Below, in pieces: positions 39,563-47,616 of a stretch of DNA of 64,000 nt. Position 1 is the first letter of the stretch. The number at the start of each line of letters is the position of its first letter. The position numbers were made by a program, and so were the translations under genes. The stretch is from JACCZR01 sp035296565 (GTDB lineage: Bacteria > Actinomycetota > Thermoleophilia > Solirubrobacterales > Thermoleophilaceae), in assembly GCA_035296565.1 (NCBI GenBank), contig DATHAQ010000059.1:1-64000 (forward strand), given 5' to 3'. Below the pieces are notes generated by a model. That model was not told where the DNA came from, searched no databases, and was given only the letters and a program-made list of their open reading frames with translations.

Positions 39563-41224
39563 CTAGACCTCGACCACCACCGGCAGGACCATCGGCCGGC
39601 GCCGCAGGCGGTCGTAGACGAACTCCGCCAGGTCGTCGTGCAGGTGGCTCTGAAGCAGGTCGATCTCGCGGATCTCCTCCACGGCGGAGCGGGCCAGCGA
39701 CTCCTCCACGGCCTCGCGCAGCTGGTCCACCATCTCGTCGCCCTCGTCGATGAAGGGCACGCCGCGGAAGATGATCTCCGGCGGGGCGACGGAGCGGCCG
39801 TCCTGCTCGGAGACGGTCGCCACCACGATGAAGATGCCGTCGGCCGAGAGCATGCGCCGGTCGCGCAGGGCGATGTCCTCGGGATCCCCCACGTCGACCC
39901 CGTCCACGAACACCAGGCCCGCCTGCTCGCGCGAGCCGAAGCTCGCGCCGTCGGCGCCTAGCTCCAGCGGCAGTCCGTTCTCACCCCGGAAGACGTTCTT
40001 CGGCGGCACGCCGACCGCGGTGGCCAGCTCGGAGTGCAGGCGCAACCGCTTGTGGTCGCCGTGCATCGGCATCACGTAGCGGGGCTTGGTCAGGTTGATC
40101 ATGAGCTTGAGCTCCTCGGCGTAGCCGTGGCCGGACGCGTGGATGGGCGCGTCCCGGGTGGTGATCACGTCGGCGCCCAGGTGGAAGATGCGGTCGACGG
40201 TCTCGTTCACCGCCCGCTCGTTGCCGGGGATGGGGGTCGCGGAGAAGACCACCGTGTCGCCGCTGTGCAGGGACACGTTGGGGTGGTCGCCGTGGGCCAT
40301 CCGCCGCAGGGCCGAGAGAGGCTCGCCCTGAGAGCCGGTGGAGATGACCACCATCTTCTCGTCGGGGAAGTCCTCGATCTCCTTGGGGCCGAGCAGCATG
40401 CCCTCGGGGATCTGGATGTGGCCGAGGCTGCGCCCGATGTTGACGTTCTTGCGCATCGAGCGTCCCACCAGCGAGACCTTGCGGTCCAGCGCGGCCGCGG
40501 CGTCCACGACCTGCTGCACCCGATGGATGTTGGAGGCGAAGGCCGTCACCACGATTCGCCCGCCGCAGCGGCTGAAGGTCTCCTCCAGCCGGGGCCCGAC
40601 GCTGGACTCCGAGAGCGAGATTCCGGGACGGTCGGCGTTGGTGGAGTCGCCGCACAGCAGCAGCAGTCCCTCCCGGCCCAGCTCGGCCAGCCGCGAGACG
40701 TCGGCCGGCACCCCGTCCACCGGCGTCTGGTCGAACTTGTAGTCGCCTGAGATGAGCGTGGTCCCCGGCTCGCATCTCAGGGCGACGGCGAAGGCGTCGG
40801 GGATGGAGTGGGCCATCTTCACCAGCTCGACGTCGAACGGGCCAGCATCGAGCTCCTCGCCCGCCCTGACGTCGGTCACGTCGACATCGCGTAGGCGGTG
40901 CTCGTCGAGCTTGGAGCGCACCATCGCCGCAGTGAGCGGCCCGCCGTAGATCGGCGGCCTGCTCTCCAGCTGGCGCAACACGAAGGGCAGGGCACCGACG
41001 TGGTCCTCGTGCCCGTGGGTGAGCACGATCGCCTCGATGTCCTCGGCGCGCTCGCGCAGGTAGGTGAAGTCGGGCAGGACGAGGTCGACGCCGAGCTGGT
41101 CGGGCGTGGGGAACATCAGCCCGGTGTCGACCACCACGATCCGGCCGTCGTACTCGACGACGGTCATGTTCTTACCGATCTCGCCGAGGCCCCCGAGCGG
41201 GAGCACCCGCAGCGTGGAGCTCAA
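39563..41224 (-). CDS. rnj: Ribonuclease J
   Basis: A 553-residue beta-CASP ribonuclease J with 5'-3' exo- and endonuclease activity. The metal site THGHEDHVGALPF gives H70, H72, D74 and H75; SGDYKFDQTPV and the later MHGDHKRLRLHSELA are further ligands, and GSQGEPLSALRRM is the beta-CASP helix. The C-terminal domain carries HLHDDLAEFVYDRLRRRPMV. It starts at TTG 41224, overlapping the dapA stop as TTGA. The dapA-rnj order is conserved in actinobacteria. Confidence 0.95.
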   Translation of the reverse strand: MSSTLRVLPLGGLGEIGKNMTVVEYDGRIVVVDTGLMFPTPDQLGVDLVLPDFTYLRERAEDIEAIVLTHGHEDHVGALPFVLRQLESRPPIYGGPLTAAMVRSKLDEHRLRDVDVTDVRAGEELDAGPFDVELVKMAHSIPDAFAVALRCEPGTTLISGDYKFDQTPVDGVPADVSRLAELGREGLLLLCGDSTNADRPGISLSESSVGPRLEETFSRCGGRIVVTAFASNIHRVQQVVDAAAALDRKVSLVGRSMRKNVNIGRSLGHIQIPEGMLLGPKEIEDFPDEKMVVISTGSQGEPLSALRRMAHGDHPNVSLHSGDTVVFSATPIPGNERAVNETVDRIFHLGADVITTRDAPIHASGHGYAEELKLMINLTKPRYVMPMHGDHKRLRLHSELATAVGVPPKNVFRGENGLPLELGADGASFGSREQAGLVFVDGVDVGDPEDIALRDRRMLSADGIFIVVATVSEQDGRSVAPPEIIFRGVPFIDEGDEMVDQLREAVEESLARSAVEEIREIDLLQSHLHDDLAEFVYDRLRRRPMVLPVVVEV

Positions 41225-42072
41225 ACCGCGCTCAGCAACCCTTGACGCTCGAGCGCCTCGCGCAGCGTGGCGGCCTCGTCCTCGCTGACCTCCACGTAGG
41301 GCAGGCGCGGTACTCCGAGGTCCCTCCCCAGCAACCCGAACGCGCCCTTGATCGAGCAGGCCGCGGGCGCCACCCCGAGGGCGCGGTAGAGCGGCTGGAG
41401 CGACTCGTGGATCTCGCGCCGGCTCTCGGGCTCGTCGATCATGCGGCGCATCTCGCGGCCGGCGAGGTGCGAGGCCACGAGGATGCCCCCGCCCCCGCCC
41501 ATGTCGAGCACGTCGGGCAGCATGTCGTCGTTGCCGGCGAGGGTGGTCAGGCCCTCGATCGGCTCGAGCTCCTCGTAGCGAGCCTGCTTGACGGCGACGA
41601 CGTCGTCGATCTCCGCGAGCTCGCGTAGCAGGTCGTTGGGCATGTCGAGCGCGCAGCGCTGGGGGATGTTGTAGAGCACGACGGGCAGCTCGGTGGCCGC
41701 CGCCACCGCCTGGAAGTGGGCGACGAGGCCGCGCCGGTTAGGGCGGTTGTAGTACGGCGTCACCACCAGCACGCCGTCCACGCCGAGGGCGCTTGCGCGC
41801 TCGGTCAGTGCGGCGCTGTGCCGGGTGTCGTTGGAGCCGGTGCCGGCGATGACCGGGGCATCCCCGGACTCGGCCACTGCCAGCTCCCACAGTTGGCACT
41901 TCTCGTCGTCGTCGAGGGTCGAGCCCTCGCCCGTGGTGCCGGCGACGACCAGCCCGTCGGAGCCGCCCTCCTCGAGGAGGTGCCGGCAGAGGGAGGCGAA
42001 GGCGTCTTCGTCGATCGCCCCGTCGGCCCCGAACGGGGTGACCATCGCCGTGAGGATGCCCTCGAGCGCCAC
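41221..42072 (-). CDS. dapA: 4-hydroxy-tetrahydrodipicolinate synthase
   Basis: Condenses pyruvate and aspartate semialdehyde in the lysine/DAP pathway. A 283-residue TIM barrel with the GTTGEG loop (T46, T47), Y134 in VVLYNIPQRC and the Schiff-base lysine K162 in VVAVKQA. GILTAMVTPFGADGAIDEDA starts the barrel. GTG 42072 begins it; rnj is directly downstream. With dapB, the aminotransferase and the DapF homologue, it covers the DAP branch within this window. Confidence 0.95.
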   Translation of the reverse strand: MALEGILTAMVTPFGADGAIDEDAFASLCRHLLEEGGSDGLVVAGTTGEGSTLDDDEKCQLWELAVAESGDAPVIAGTGSNDTRHSAALTERASALGVDGVLVVTPYYNRPNRRGLVAHFQAVAAATELPVVLYNIPQRCALDMPNDLLRELAEIDDVVAVKQARYEELEPIEGLTTLAGNDDMLPDVLDMGGGGGILVASHLAGREMRRMIDEPESRREIHESLQPLYRALGVAPAACSIKGAFGLLGRDLGVPRLPYVEVSEDEAATLREALERQGLLSAV

Positions 42073-42102
42073 GCGGCGATTATGTCACCGGGCTCCGCGG
42101 TC

Positions 42103-42480
42103 TTACTGGATGGGGCGGAAGGGGTCCGGCGTGGAGTCGTTCTGCCCCTCCACGGGCGGCGGCTGCTCCTCGGCCACGGGCTCCTCGCTCTCGGGCGGCG
42201 GCTGCTCGGCGCCCGTCGCAGGCTCTCCGGCCGGAGCCACCGGAGCGGCGGGCTGGGCGGGCGACTCCGTGCCCGGCATCGGCGGCGAGGAGGGCGGGGG
42301 CGCCTGGGCGGGCTGCTGCCCCTCCTGTGGTATCGGACGGCCCTGATCGTCGTAGCGCACCCCGCCCGCGGGGGCGCCGCCGCCCTGCTGGCGCTGGTTC
42401 TCGTTGAAGCCCTTCTGTGCCTCGTCGATCTTCTGCTGCGCCTGATCGGCCAGCTTCTTGGCCTTGTCCATGAAGCCCAT
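42103..42480 (-). CDS. Proline/glutamine-rich low-complexity protein with an N-terminal amphipathic helix
   Basis: A 125-residue protein. The N-terminus MGFMDKAKKLADQAQQKIDE is an amphipathic helix of a kind seen at the start of small actinobacterial proteins. The rest is disordered: QRQQGGGAP, then runs rich in Pro, Glu, Ala and Gln. ATG 42480 is chosen over an upstream in-frame ATG because GGAGAG lies at good spacing. It is divergent from the DUF3052-like gene. I do not recognise a function. Confidence 0.6.
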   Translation of the reverse strand: MGFMDKAKKLADQAQQKIDEAQKGFNENQRQQGGGAPAGGVRYDDQGRPIPQEGQQPAQAPPPSSPPMPGTESPAQPAAPVAPAGEPATGAEQPPPESEEPVAEEQPPPVEGQNDSTPDPFRPIQ

Positions 42481-42551
42481 GCGGCTCTCCTTCCTCTGGA
42501 ACTTCGGACCATAGCTGAGCAAATCTGCCGCGTAGAATGTGCCTCGGTCCG

Positions 42552-42977
42552 ATGGCCACGGAGCGCGATTACAGCCACCGCAGCGCCGTTCAGAAGCTGG
42601 GCGTAGCCCGCGAACAGCGCGTGGAGGTGACCGGGGACGTAGGCACCGGACTGCGCCGCGACGTCAAGGAGGCGATCGGCCGCGGGCTGGTGCGCTCCGG
42701 CGACCTGGACGCCGCGATCATCATGGTCCAGACCCCGAAGGAGGCCGAGGCCGCCTTCGCCGCCTACCGCCCCCGCCTGCGCGACACCGGCTGCGTCTGG
42801 CTGATCACCCGCAAGCGCGGCCGGGACGGCTACCTCAACCAGATGACCCTCGTTCCCCACGGCAAGCGCCACGGGCTGATCGACAACAAGACCTGCTCGA
42901 TCGACGACGAGCGGTCCGGCATCCGCTTCGTTGTGCCGCGCGCGCTGCGCAAGCCCGCGCGCGAGCAGGCGGCGTAA
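42552..42977 (+). CDS. DUF3052-family protein
   Basis: A 141-residue protein matching the actinobacterial DUF3052 pattern: RDYSHRSAVQKLGVAREQRV near the N-terminus, ALID/DAAIIMVQTPKEAE in the centre, DTGCVWLITRKRG, and the SIDDERSGIRFVVPRALRK end. The family is small, cytosolic and common in actinobacteria with no known role. ATG 42552 precedes the conserved RDYS motif by five residues. It is divergent from the proline-rich gene and convergent with the GGDEF/HD-GYP gene, separated by two tandem repeat copies. Confidence 0.7.
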   Translation: MATERDYSHRSAVQKLGVAREQRVEVTGDVGTGLRRDVKEAIGRGLVRSGDLDAAIIMVQTPKEAEAAFAAYRPRLRDTGCVWLITRKRGRDGYLNQMTLVPHGKRHGLIDNKTCSIDDERSGIRFVVPRALRKPAREQAA

Positions 42978-42981
42978 CTAC

Positions 42982-43027
42982 CGAGCGGCGGTGCTCGGCC
43001 GGCCGACGCCCGGCCTGCGCTCCGGCG
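42982..43027 (-). repeat. Dispersed palindromic repeat, copy E
   Basis: A near-consensus copy in minus orientation. Read on the minus strand it begins CGCCGGAGCGCAGG and ends CACCGCCGCTCG. It is one of a tandem pair with copy F, 53 bases apart, between convergent genes. Confidence 0.92.
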
Positions 43028-43034
43028 TACCTGT

Positions 43035-43080
43035 CGAGCGGCGGTGCTCGGCCGGCCGACGCCCGGCCTGCGCTCCGGCG
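43035..43080 (-). repeat. Dispersed palindromic repeat, copy F
   Basis: A near-identical partner of copy E, same orientation, immediately downstream of the GGDEF/HD-GYP stop codon (separated only by CTAG). The match to E covers the whole 46 bases, which suggests recent tandem duplication. Confidence 0.92.
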
Positions 43081-43084
43081 CTAG

Positions 43085-45733
43085 TTAGTCCAGCGGGGCC
43101 CCGGCGCCGCGGTCCAGCGCCGCGGCCATCACCCTCACGATCTCGGGATCGAACTGCGTGCCCGCGTTGGCCTCGAGCTCGGCCCGGGCGTCGCTCTCGC
43201 TCATCGCCCTCCGGTAGGGACGGTCGGAGACCATCGCGTGGTAGGCGTCGACCACGAACACGACCCGTGCGCCGATTGGGATCTGCGCGCCGCGCAGCCC
43301 ATCGGGGTAGCCGGCGCCGTCCCAGCGCTCGTGGTCGTGGCGCACTATCCGGCGGACGTCGCTGAGGAAGGGCACGGGGGCGAGGATCTGCTCGCCGACC
43401 ACCGGGTGGCGCTTGATCACCGCGAACTCCTCGGGCGTCAGCGGTCCCGGCTTGTTCAGGATGGCGTCGGGCACGGCGATCTTGCCGATGTCGTGGAAGA
43501 TCGCGCCGTAGCGGATCGCCTCGAGCTCCGGCTCGGGCAGCCCCAGCTCGCGCCCGACCTCGACGGCCAGCTCGGCGATCCAGCGCGCGTGCTCGGCGGC
43601 GTAGCCGTCCTTGGCCTCCAGCGCGGCGGCCAGGGCCTCGGCCACGCCGCGGTGGGTTTGCTCGAGCTTGCGGTAGAGCTCGGCTGTGCGCAGCGCGGCG
43701 CCGGCGTGGTCGGCCACCAGCTCCACCAGGCGCGCGTCGTCCTCCTCCAGCGCCCCCGGCTCGGCCGCCTGGAGCACGATCGCGCCCCACAGCTCGGTGC
43801 CGACAAACAGCGGCACGGCCAGCTCGGAGCGCAGCGACAGCCCGGGCAAGCTCGAGGAGGAGGGGTCGTCGGCCAGGTCGCCCACCAGCACCGGCCGGCG
43901 CTCGCGCAGGCAGCGCCCGACGGCCCCCTCGTCCTGCGGCAGCGTCCAGGTCCACGTCTCGAGGTGATCCTTCCCCCGCGAGGACGATGCCACGGCGGCC
44001 ATGAGGCCCTCGCCGCTCAGGCGCATGATGGTCGCGAAGTCGTAGTCGAGGTTCTGTGTCAGCTCGGTCGTCGTGGCCTGGGCCACCGAGTCGACCTCCA
44101 GCAGGCGCGAGAGCTTGGCCCCCACCCGCGAGGCGATGGCCATGCGCCGTCGGCGCGATTCCGAGCGCTCGTCCTGTACCCCGGTCGCGGTGCTCCAGGC
44201 CGTGAGGCTCTCGCGGCGCTCGGCGGGGCGGCTCTCGCGCTTGCCGGTGAGGAGCGCCTGGTCGGCACGCTCGATCAGCGTTATGGGCCCCTCGCCCGGC
44301 CGCCACTCGGCCAGGCCCGCATGGGCGCCGAGGGTACGGCCGCCGGGCACGCTCACCTGGCGCAGCCTGCCCAGCAATCGGGCCAAGAGGGGCTCGCTCT
44401 CGGCCTCGGGGGTGTCGGGGAGGATGAGCGCGAATTCATCGCCGCCGAAGCGCGCGACGTGGTCCTGCCCGCGCACTGAGGAGCGCAGCGCCTCGCCGAC
44501 CCCGCGCAGGACGGCGTCGCCGCTGAGGTGCCCGAAGCGCTCGTTGACGGACTTGAAGTCGTCGAGATCGAGCAGCACGAGGGTGAAGGGGTCCGCCCCG
44601 CGGTCCGCCCGCGCCACCTCGGCCCGCAGCCGACCCTGGAAGGCGGCGTGGTTGAGGCAGCCGGTGAGGCCGTCGCGCGAGGCAGCGCGCTGTGCGACCG
44701 CGTGGTCGTCGGCGTTTCGGCAGGCGACCGAGGCAAGCTCAGAGAACGACGCCAGCAGCTCCGTGTCGGCGTCGGCGATCCAGCGCCCGTCCGGAAAGCC
44801 GACCGAGATCACCCCGTCGAGGCCGCCGCGGCGGCGGAGCGGAGCCGCCATCGCGGAGCGGACGCTGTCGAGCGCCGCTGTGGCGCCGGAATTGAGGCCG
44901 TCGCCGGCGTAGTCGTTCGAGCACTGCGCCTTGCCGCTGGCAACGACCCGGCCGCAGAGGCCCTCGTCGACGCCGCGCCGGTGGCCGATGAAGTCGTCGG
45001 GCAGGCCGTGGGCCGCCACGGCGTACAGCCCTTCGCGATCGTCCCCGAAGTACACGACGACTATCTCCCCCCCGGTCGCGTGGGAGGCCTCGGCGCAGAG
45101 CGTGCGCAGGACGCGCTTTGGGTCCAGCGACTCGCCGAGGGCCTGGCCCGCTCGGGCCAGGGCGGCCTGGCGCGTGGCGTGCAGCTCGCGGTCGCGGGAG
45201 AGCCAGAATCGATGCAGGGCGTGGGCGGCGCTGTCGGTGACCGCCTCCAGCAGGGCGGACTCGGAGGGGTCGAAGGCCTGCTCGTAGGTGCGGCCCACCC
45301 CGACCAGCACGCGGTCGCCGTCCTCGCCTCCGAGGGCGAGGGCCAGCGAGCCCGCCTCCAGGCCTCCCAGTCCCTCGCCCACGCCCGCGCTGATGCTGTC
45401 GCCGGCGAGGCTGCCCACGCACAGAGGGTCACGAACTATCCGCTCGCGCTCGCGGTCGGTCAGGCCCACGCTGGAGACCAGCGCTGCCGGCGACCCGTCC
45501 TTGCGGGAGGCCATGACGAAGGCCTTCTCGCCCTCGAAGGCCTCGCAGAGCTCGTCGCAGATCGCGAAACCGAGCTCGTCGGGCGAGGAAGACGAGTTGA
45601 CGAGGGCGATGATCTCCGCGCGGCGCGAGGCCTCCACGAAGCGGCGGACGAGGTCGTCCCCCAGCCCCTGTCGCTCAGGCGAAGGCGGCGACCACGACGG
45701 TGTGGCTGCGATCTCCCTTTGCTCCTCGGACAC
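43085..45733 (-). CDS. GAF-GGDEF-GAF-HD-GYP signalling protein
   Basis: An 882-residue cyclic-di-GMP enzyme with both activities. GAF-like sensor regions lie at about 30-190 and 200-350 (AAPLRRRGGLDGVISVGFPD). A GGDEF domain follows with the intact site RFGGDEFALILPD. A further GAF domain (ELAVPLFVGTELWGAIVLQA) leads to a C-terminal HD-GYP domain with HDIGKIAVPDAIL, HPVVGEQIL and HDHERWDGAGYPDGL. It could make and break the messenger. GTG 45733 lies 59 bases inside the FIST gene's end, so both are translated together. Confidence 0.9.
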   Translation of the reverse strand: MSEEQREIAATPSWSPPSPERQGLGDDLVRRFVEASRRAEIIALVNSSSSPDELGFAICDELCEAFEGEKAFVMASRKDGSPAALVSSVGLTDRERERIVRDPLCVGSLAGDSISAGVGEGLGGLEAGSLALALGGEDGDRVLVGVGRTYEQAFDPSESALLEAVTDSAAHALHRFWLSRDRELHATRQAALARAGQALGESLDPKRVLRTLCAEASHATGGEIVVVYFGDDREGLYAVAAHGLPDDFIGHRRGVDEGLCGRVVASGKAQCSNDYAGDGLNSGATAALDSVRSAMAAPLRRRGGLDGVISVGFPDGRWIADADTELLASFSELASVACRNADDHAVAQRAASRDGLTGCLNHAAFQGRLRAEVARADRGADPFTLVLLDLDDFKSVNERFGHLSGDAVLRGVGEALRSSVRGQDHVARFGGDEFALILPDTPEAESEPLLARLLGRLRQVSVPGGRTLGAHAGLAEWRPGEGPITLIERADQALLTGKRESRPAERRESLTAWSTATGVQDERSESRRRRMAIASRVGAKLSRLLEVDSVAQATTTELTQNLDYDFATIMRLSGEGLMAAVASSSRGKDHLETWTWTLPQDEGAVGRCLRERRPVLVGDLADDPSSSSLPGLSLRSELAVPLFVGTELWGAIVLQAAEPGALEEDDARLVELVADHAGAALRTAELYRKLEQTHRGVAEALAAALEAKDGYAAEHARWIAELAVEVGRELGLPEPELEAIRYGAIFHDIGKIAVPDAILNKPGPLTPEEFAVIKRHPVVGEQILAPVPFLSDVRRIVRHDHERWDGAGYPDGLRGAQIPIGARVVFVVDAYHAMVSDRPYRRAMSESDARAELEANAGTQFDPEIVRVMAAALDRGAGAPLD

Positions 45734-46883
45734 GTCCCACCTCCCCTCGGCTGTAGAGGCCGGCAAGCGGCGGGAGGCTCTGCCCGAACGAGGCGCGCAG
45801 CGCGGCGGCCTCGGCATCCAGTGACTCACCCGGCCCGCCGAGGACGCTGCGCCGGCCGGCGCAGTCGAACACGAGCGCAGCGCGGGCGGGGCGGCCGTCC
45901 AGCGGGGCCAGCGCGTCGCTGACCGCGGTCCAGGTGCTGCGGACGATGGTCTCCGGGGACTGCTCGGTGAACTCGATGGCGCTGTTGACCGGGATGTCGG
46001 TCGCGCAGACCAGCCCGCCTTCGGGCCCCTGCCTGAGCACCTGGCGCAGCCGGACATCGCCGCTCAGCGGGGGTTGAGCGAGCGGATGGGCGGCGGCGAC
46101 GCGGGCGAACTCGTCGTCGCCGAGGCGCTCGCCGGAGCGGCCCAGCTTGGCGAGGTAGACCGTCTCGGCGGGCAGGCCGTCGAGCTGGACGAGGGTGCGA
46201 CCGTCGGCGCGGGTGACCACCGAGGGGCCGGCGCAGGGCGAACAGCCGTGGGCATGGCCAACGCCGATGGGATTCGCTGAGCGCAGCAGCACGGCGACGA
46301 CGCAGTCCCACAGCGGCTGGCCTTCGGCCAGCTGCCAAGGCGAGTCTCCACCCGCCGCGCCGCCGACGAGCGGCACGGCCGGTCCCACCGCCTCGTAGGC
46401 ACCGGCCACGGCGTCGGACTGGTCACCCGAGCTGTTCTCGAGGAAGAGGGCGAGCAGAAGATGGGCGCCATCGGCTTCGCCGAGCTTCCGCATGGCCGCC
46501 TCGGCCGCGGCGCGGCCGGCGGCCTTGAGGTTCCGCGAAGCGCGCGTCACGAGCCCGACGGCGGCTTCCAGCTCGCCGCCGAACGCCAGCGCAGAGCAGC
46601 CGCGGTCCAGCGGCCCGGTCCCCCCGATCGCGCCACCCGCCGTCATGCCCGCCACCGGGGCGCCGGCGGAGTGGGCCTGGGCCTGCTCGAGCTGTTCGGA
46701 GGCCTCGAGGCCGCCGTCGGGGAAGGCGAGCACCAGGGAGGGGCGCCCTCCGTTCAGGCCGGCGACGGCCTGTCGAACCGCCTCCGCGCCGGCCTCGGCG
46801 CCCTCGGCGTGGCCGGCGCCCGCCAAGGGGCCCTGCGCTCGCGCCGCGGCAGGGATCGATCCGCTGAGAGTCGAGGGAGGCAA
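45675..46883 (-). CDS. FIST-domain signal sensor protein
   Basis: A 402-residue protein with FIST-N (about 25-200: NGGRPSLVLAFPDGGLEASE, GAPVAGMTAGGAIGGTG) and FIST-C (about 200-395: PVNSAIEFTEQSPETIVRST, AALVFDCAGRRSVLGG). FIST modules are thought to sense small ligands such as amino acids and are usually tied to signalling genes. It overlaps the GGDEF/HD-GYP gene by 59 bases, an unusually long overlap. The TTG at 46883 is the best start; no convincing ribosome binding site marks it. The gene may present a signal to its partner. Confidence 0.8.
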   Translation of the reverse strand: MPPSTLSGSIPAAARAQGPLAGAGHAEGAEAGAEAVRQAVAGLNGGRPSLVLAFPDGGLEASEQLEQAQAHSAGAPVAGMTAGGAIGGTGPLDRGCSALAFGGELEAAVGLVTRASRNLKAAGRAAAEAAMRKLGEADGAHLLLALFLENSSGDQSDAVAGAYEAVGPAVPLVGGAAGGDSPWQLAEGQPLWDCVVAVLLRSANPIGVGHAHGCSPCAGPSVVTRADGRTLVQLDGLPAETVYLAKLGRSGERLGDDEFARVAAAHPLAQPPLSGDVRLRQVLRQGPEGGLVCATDIPVNSAIEFTEQSPETIVRSTWTAVSDALAPLDGRPARAALVFDCAGRRSVLGGPGESLDAEAAALRASFGQSLPPLAGLYSRGEVGRVRGAKGDRSHTVVVAAFA

Positions 46884-46959
46884 GGTGCTTCACCTCGATA
46901 TCGGCAGACGGGCCCCGGTTCCGTACAGGCCAGGGCCGACATTCGGCCAGTGTCGGCCC

Positions 46960-47616
46960 CTAGAGCAGGTTCTCGAGGCCGATCACGAGCCGCTGATCGA
47001 GCTTCCCCACCCGTCTGACGGCCAGCAGTACCCCAGGCATGAACGACTCGCGAGAGATGGTGTCGTGGCGGATGGACAGGGTCTGTCCCTCGCCTCCGAA
47101 GACGACCTCCTGATGGGCGACAAGCCCCGGCAGCCGGATCGAGTGGATCGGCTCGTGGACCTCGCCCCCGCCCTCGCGGATCAGCTCCGCCGTGCGGGTG
47201 GCCGTCCCGGAGGGAGCATCCAGCTTCGCGGGGTGGTGGAGCTCGACGATCTCGCACTCGGGCATGTGCGGGGCGGCGAGCTTTGCCGCCTCCATCATCA
47301 GCACCGCCCCGATGGCGAAGTTGGGCGCGTAGAAGAGATTGGCCGAGCCGACGCCCTCGAGCTCGGTGAGGTCGGCCCCGGTGGTCCCCACCACGCAGTG
47401 CACCCCCGCCTCGAGGCACTCGCGGGCGTTGGCGAGCGCGGTGTCGGGAGTGCTGAAGTCCACCACGATCTCCGCCTCGTCGAGGACGTCGGACAGCGCG
47501 GTGCCCAGCGAGGGGTCGGCGCGGCCGGTCAGGCGCATGTCGTCGGCGCCCTCGACGGCCGCGCACACGGTCTGGCCCATGCGCCCGGCGGCGCCCGAGA
47601 CCGCGACGGAGATCAC
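46960..47616 (-). CDS. dapB: 4-hydroxy-tetrahydrodipicolinate reductase
   Basis: A 218-residue DapB, slightly short for the family (about 245-270). The NAD(P)H motif AVSGAAGRMGQTVCAAVEG opens the chain. DFSTPDTALAN and GTTGADLTELE are expected loops; the substrate motif ELHHPAKLDAPSGTA carries the catalytic His pair and Lys. GTG 47616 overlaps the M16 peptidase stop (GTGA). Reduces the DapA product in lysine/DAP synthesis. Confidence 0.93.
   Translation of the reverse strand: MISVAVSGAAGRMGQTVCAAVEGADDMRLTGRADPSLGTALSDVLDEAEIVVDFSTPDTALANARECLEAGVHCVVGTTGADLTELEGVGSANLFYAPNFAIGAVLMMEAAKLAAPHMPECEIVELHHPAKLDAPSGTATRTAELIREGGGEVHEPIHSIRLPGLVAHQEVVFGGEGQTLSIRHDTISRESFMPGVLLAVRRVGKLDQRLVIGLENLL

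Noticed and set aside
42530..42540. TAGAAT as a -10 promoter of the DUF3052-like gene
   Set aside because: No matching -35 hexamer at a proper distance, so it is not listed as a feature.
42982..43080. Two near-identical repeats that could be read as a minimal CRISPR
   Set aside because: The spacer would be only 7 bases, single copies are scattered elsewhere and no cas genes are present.
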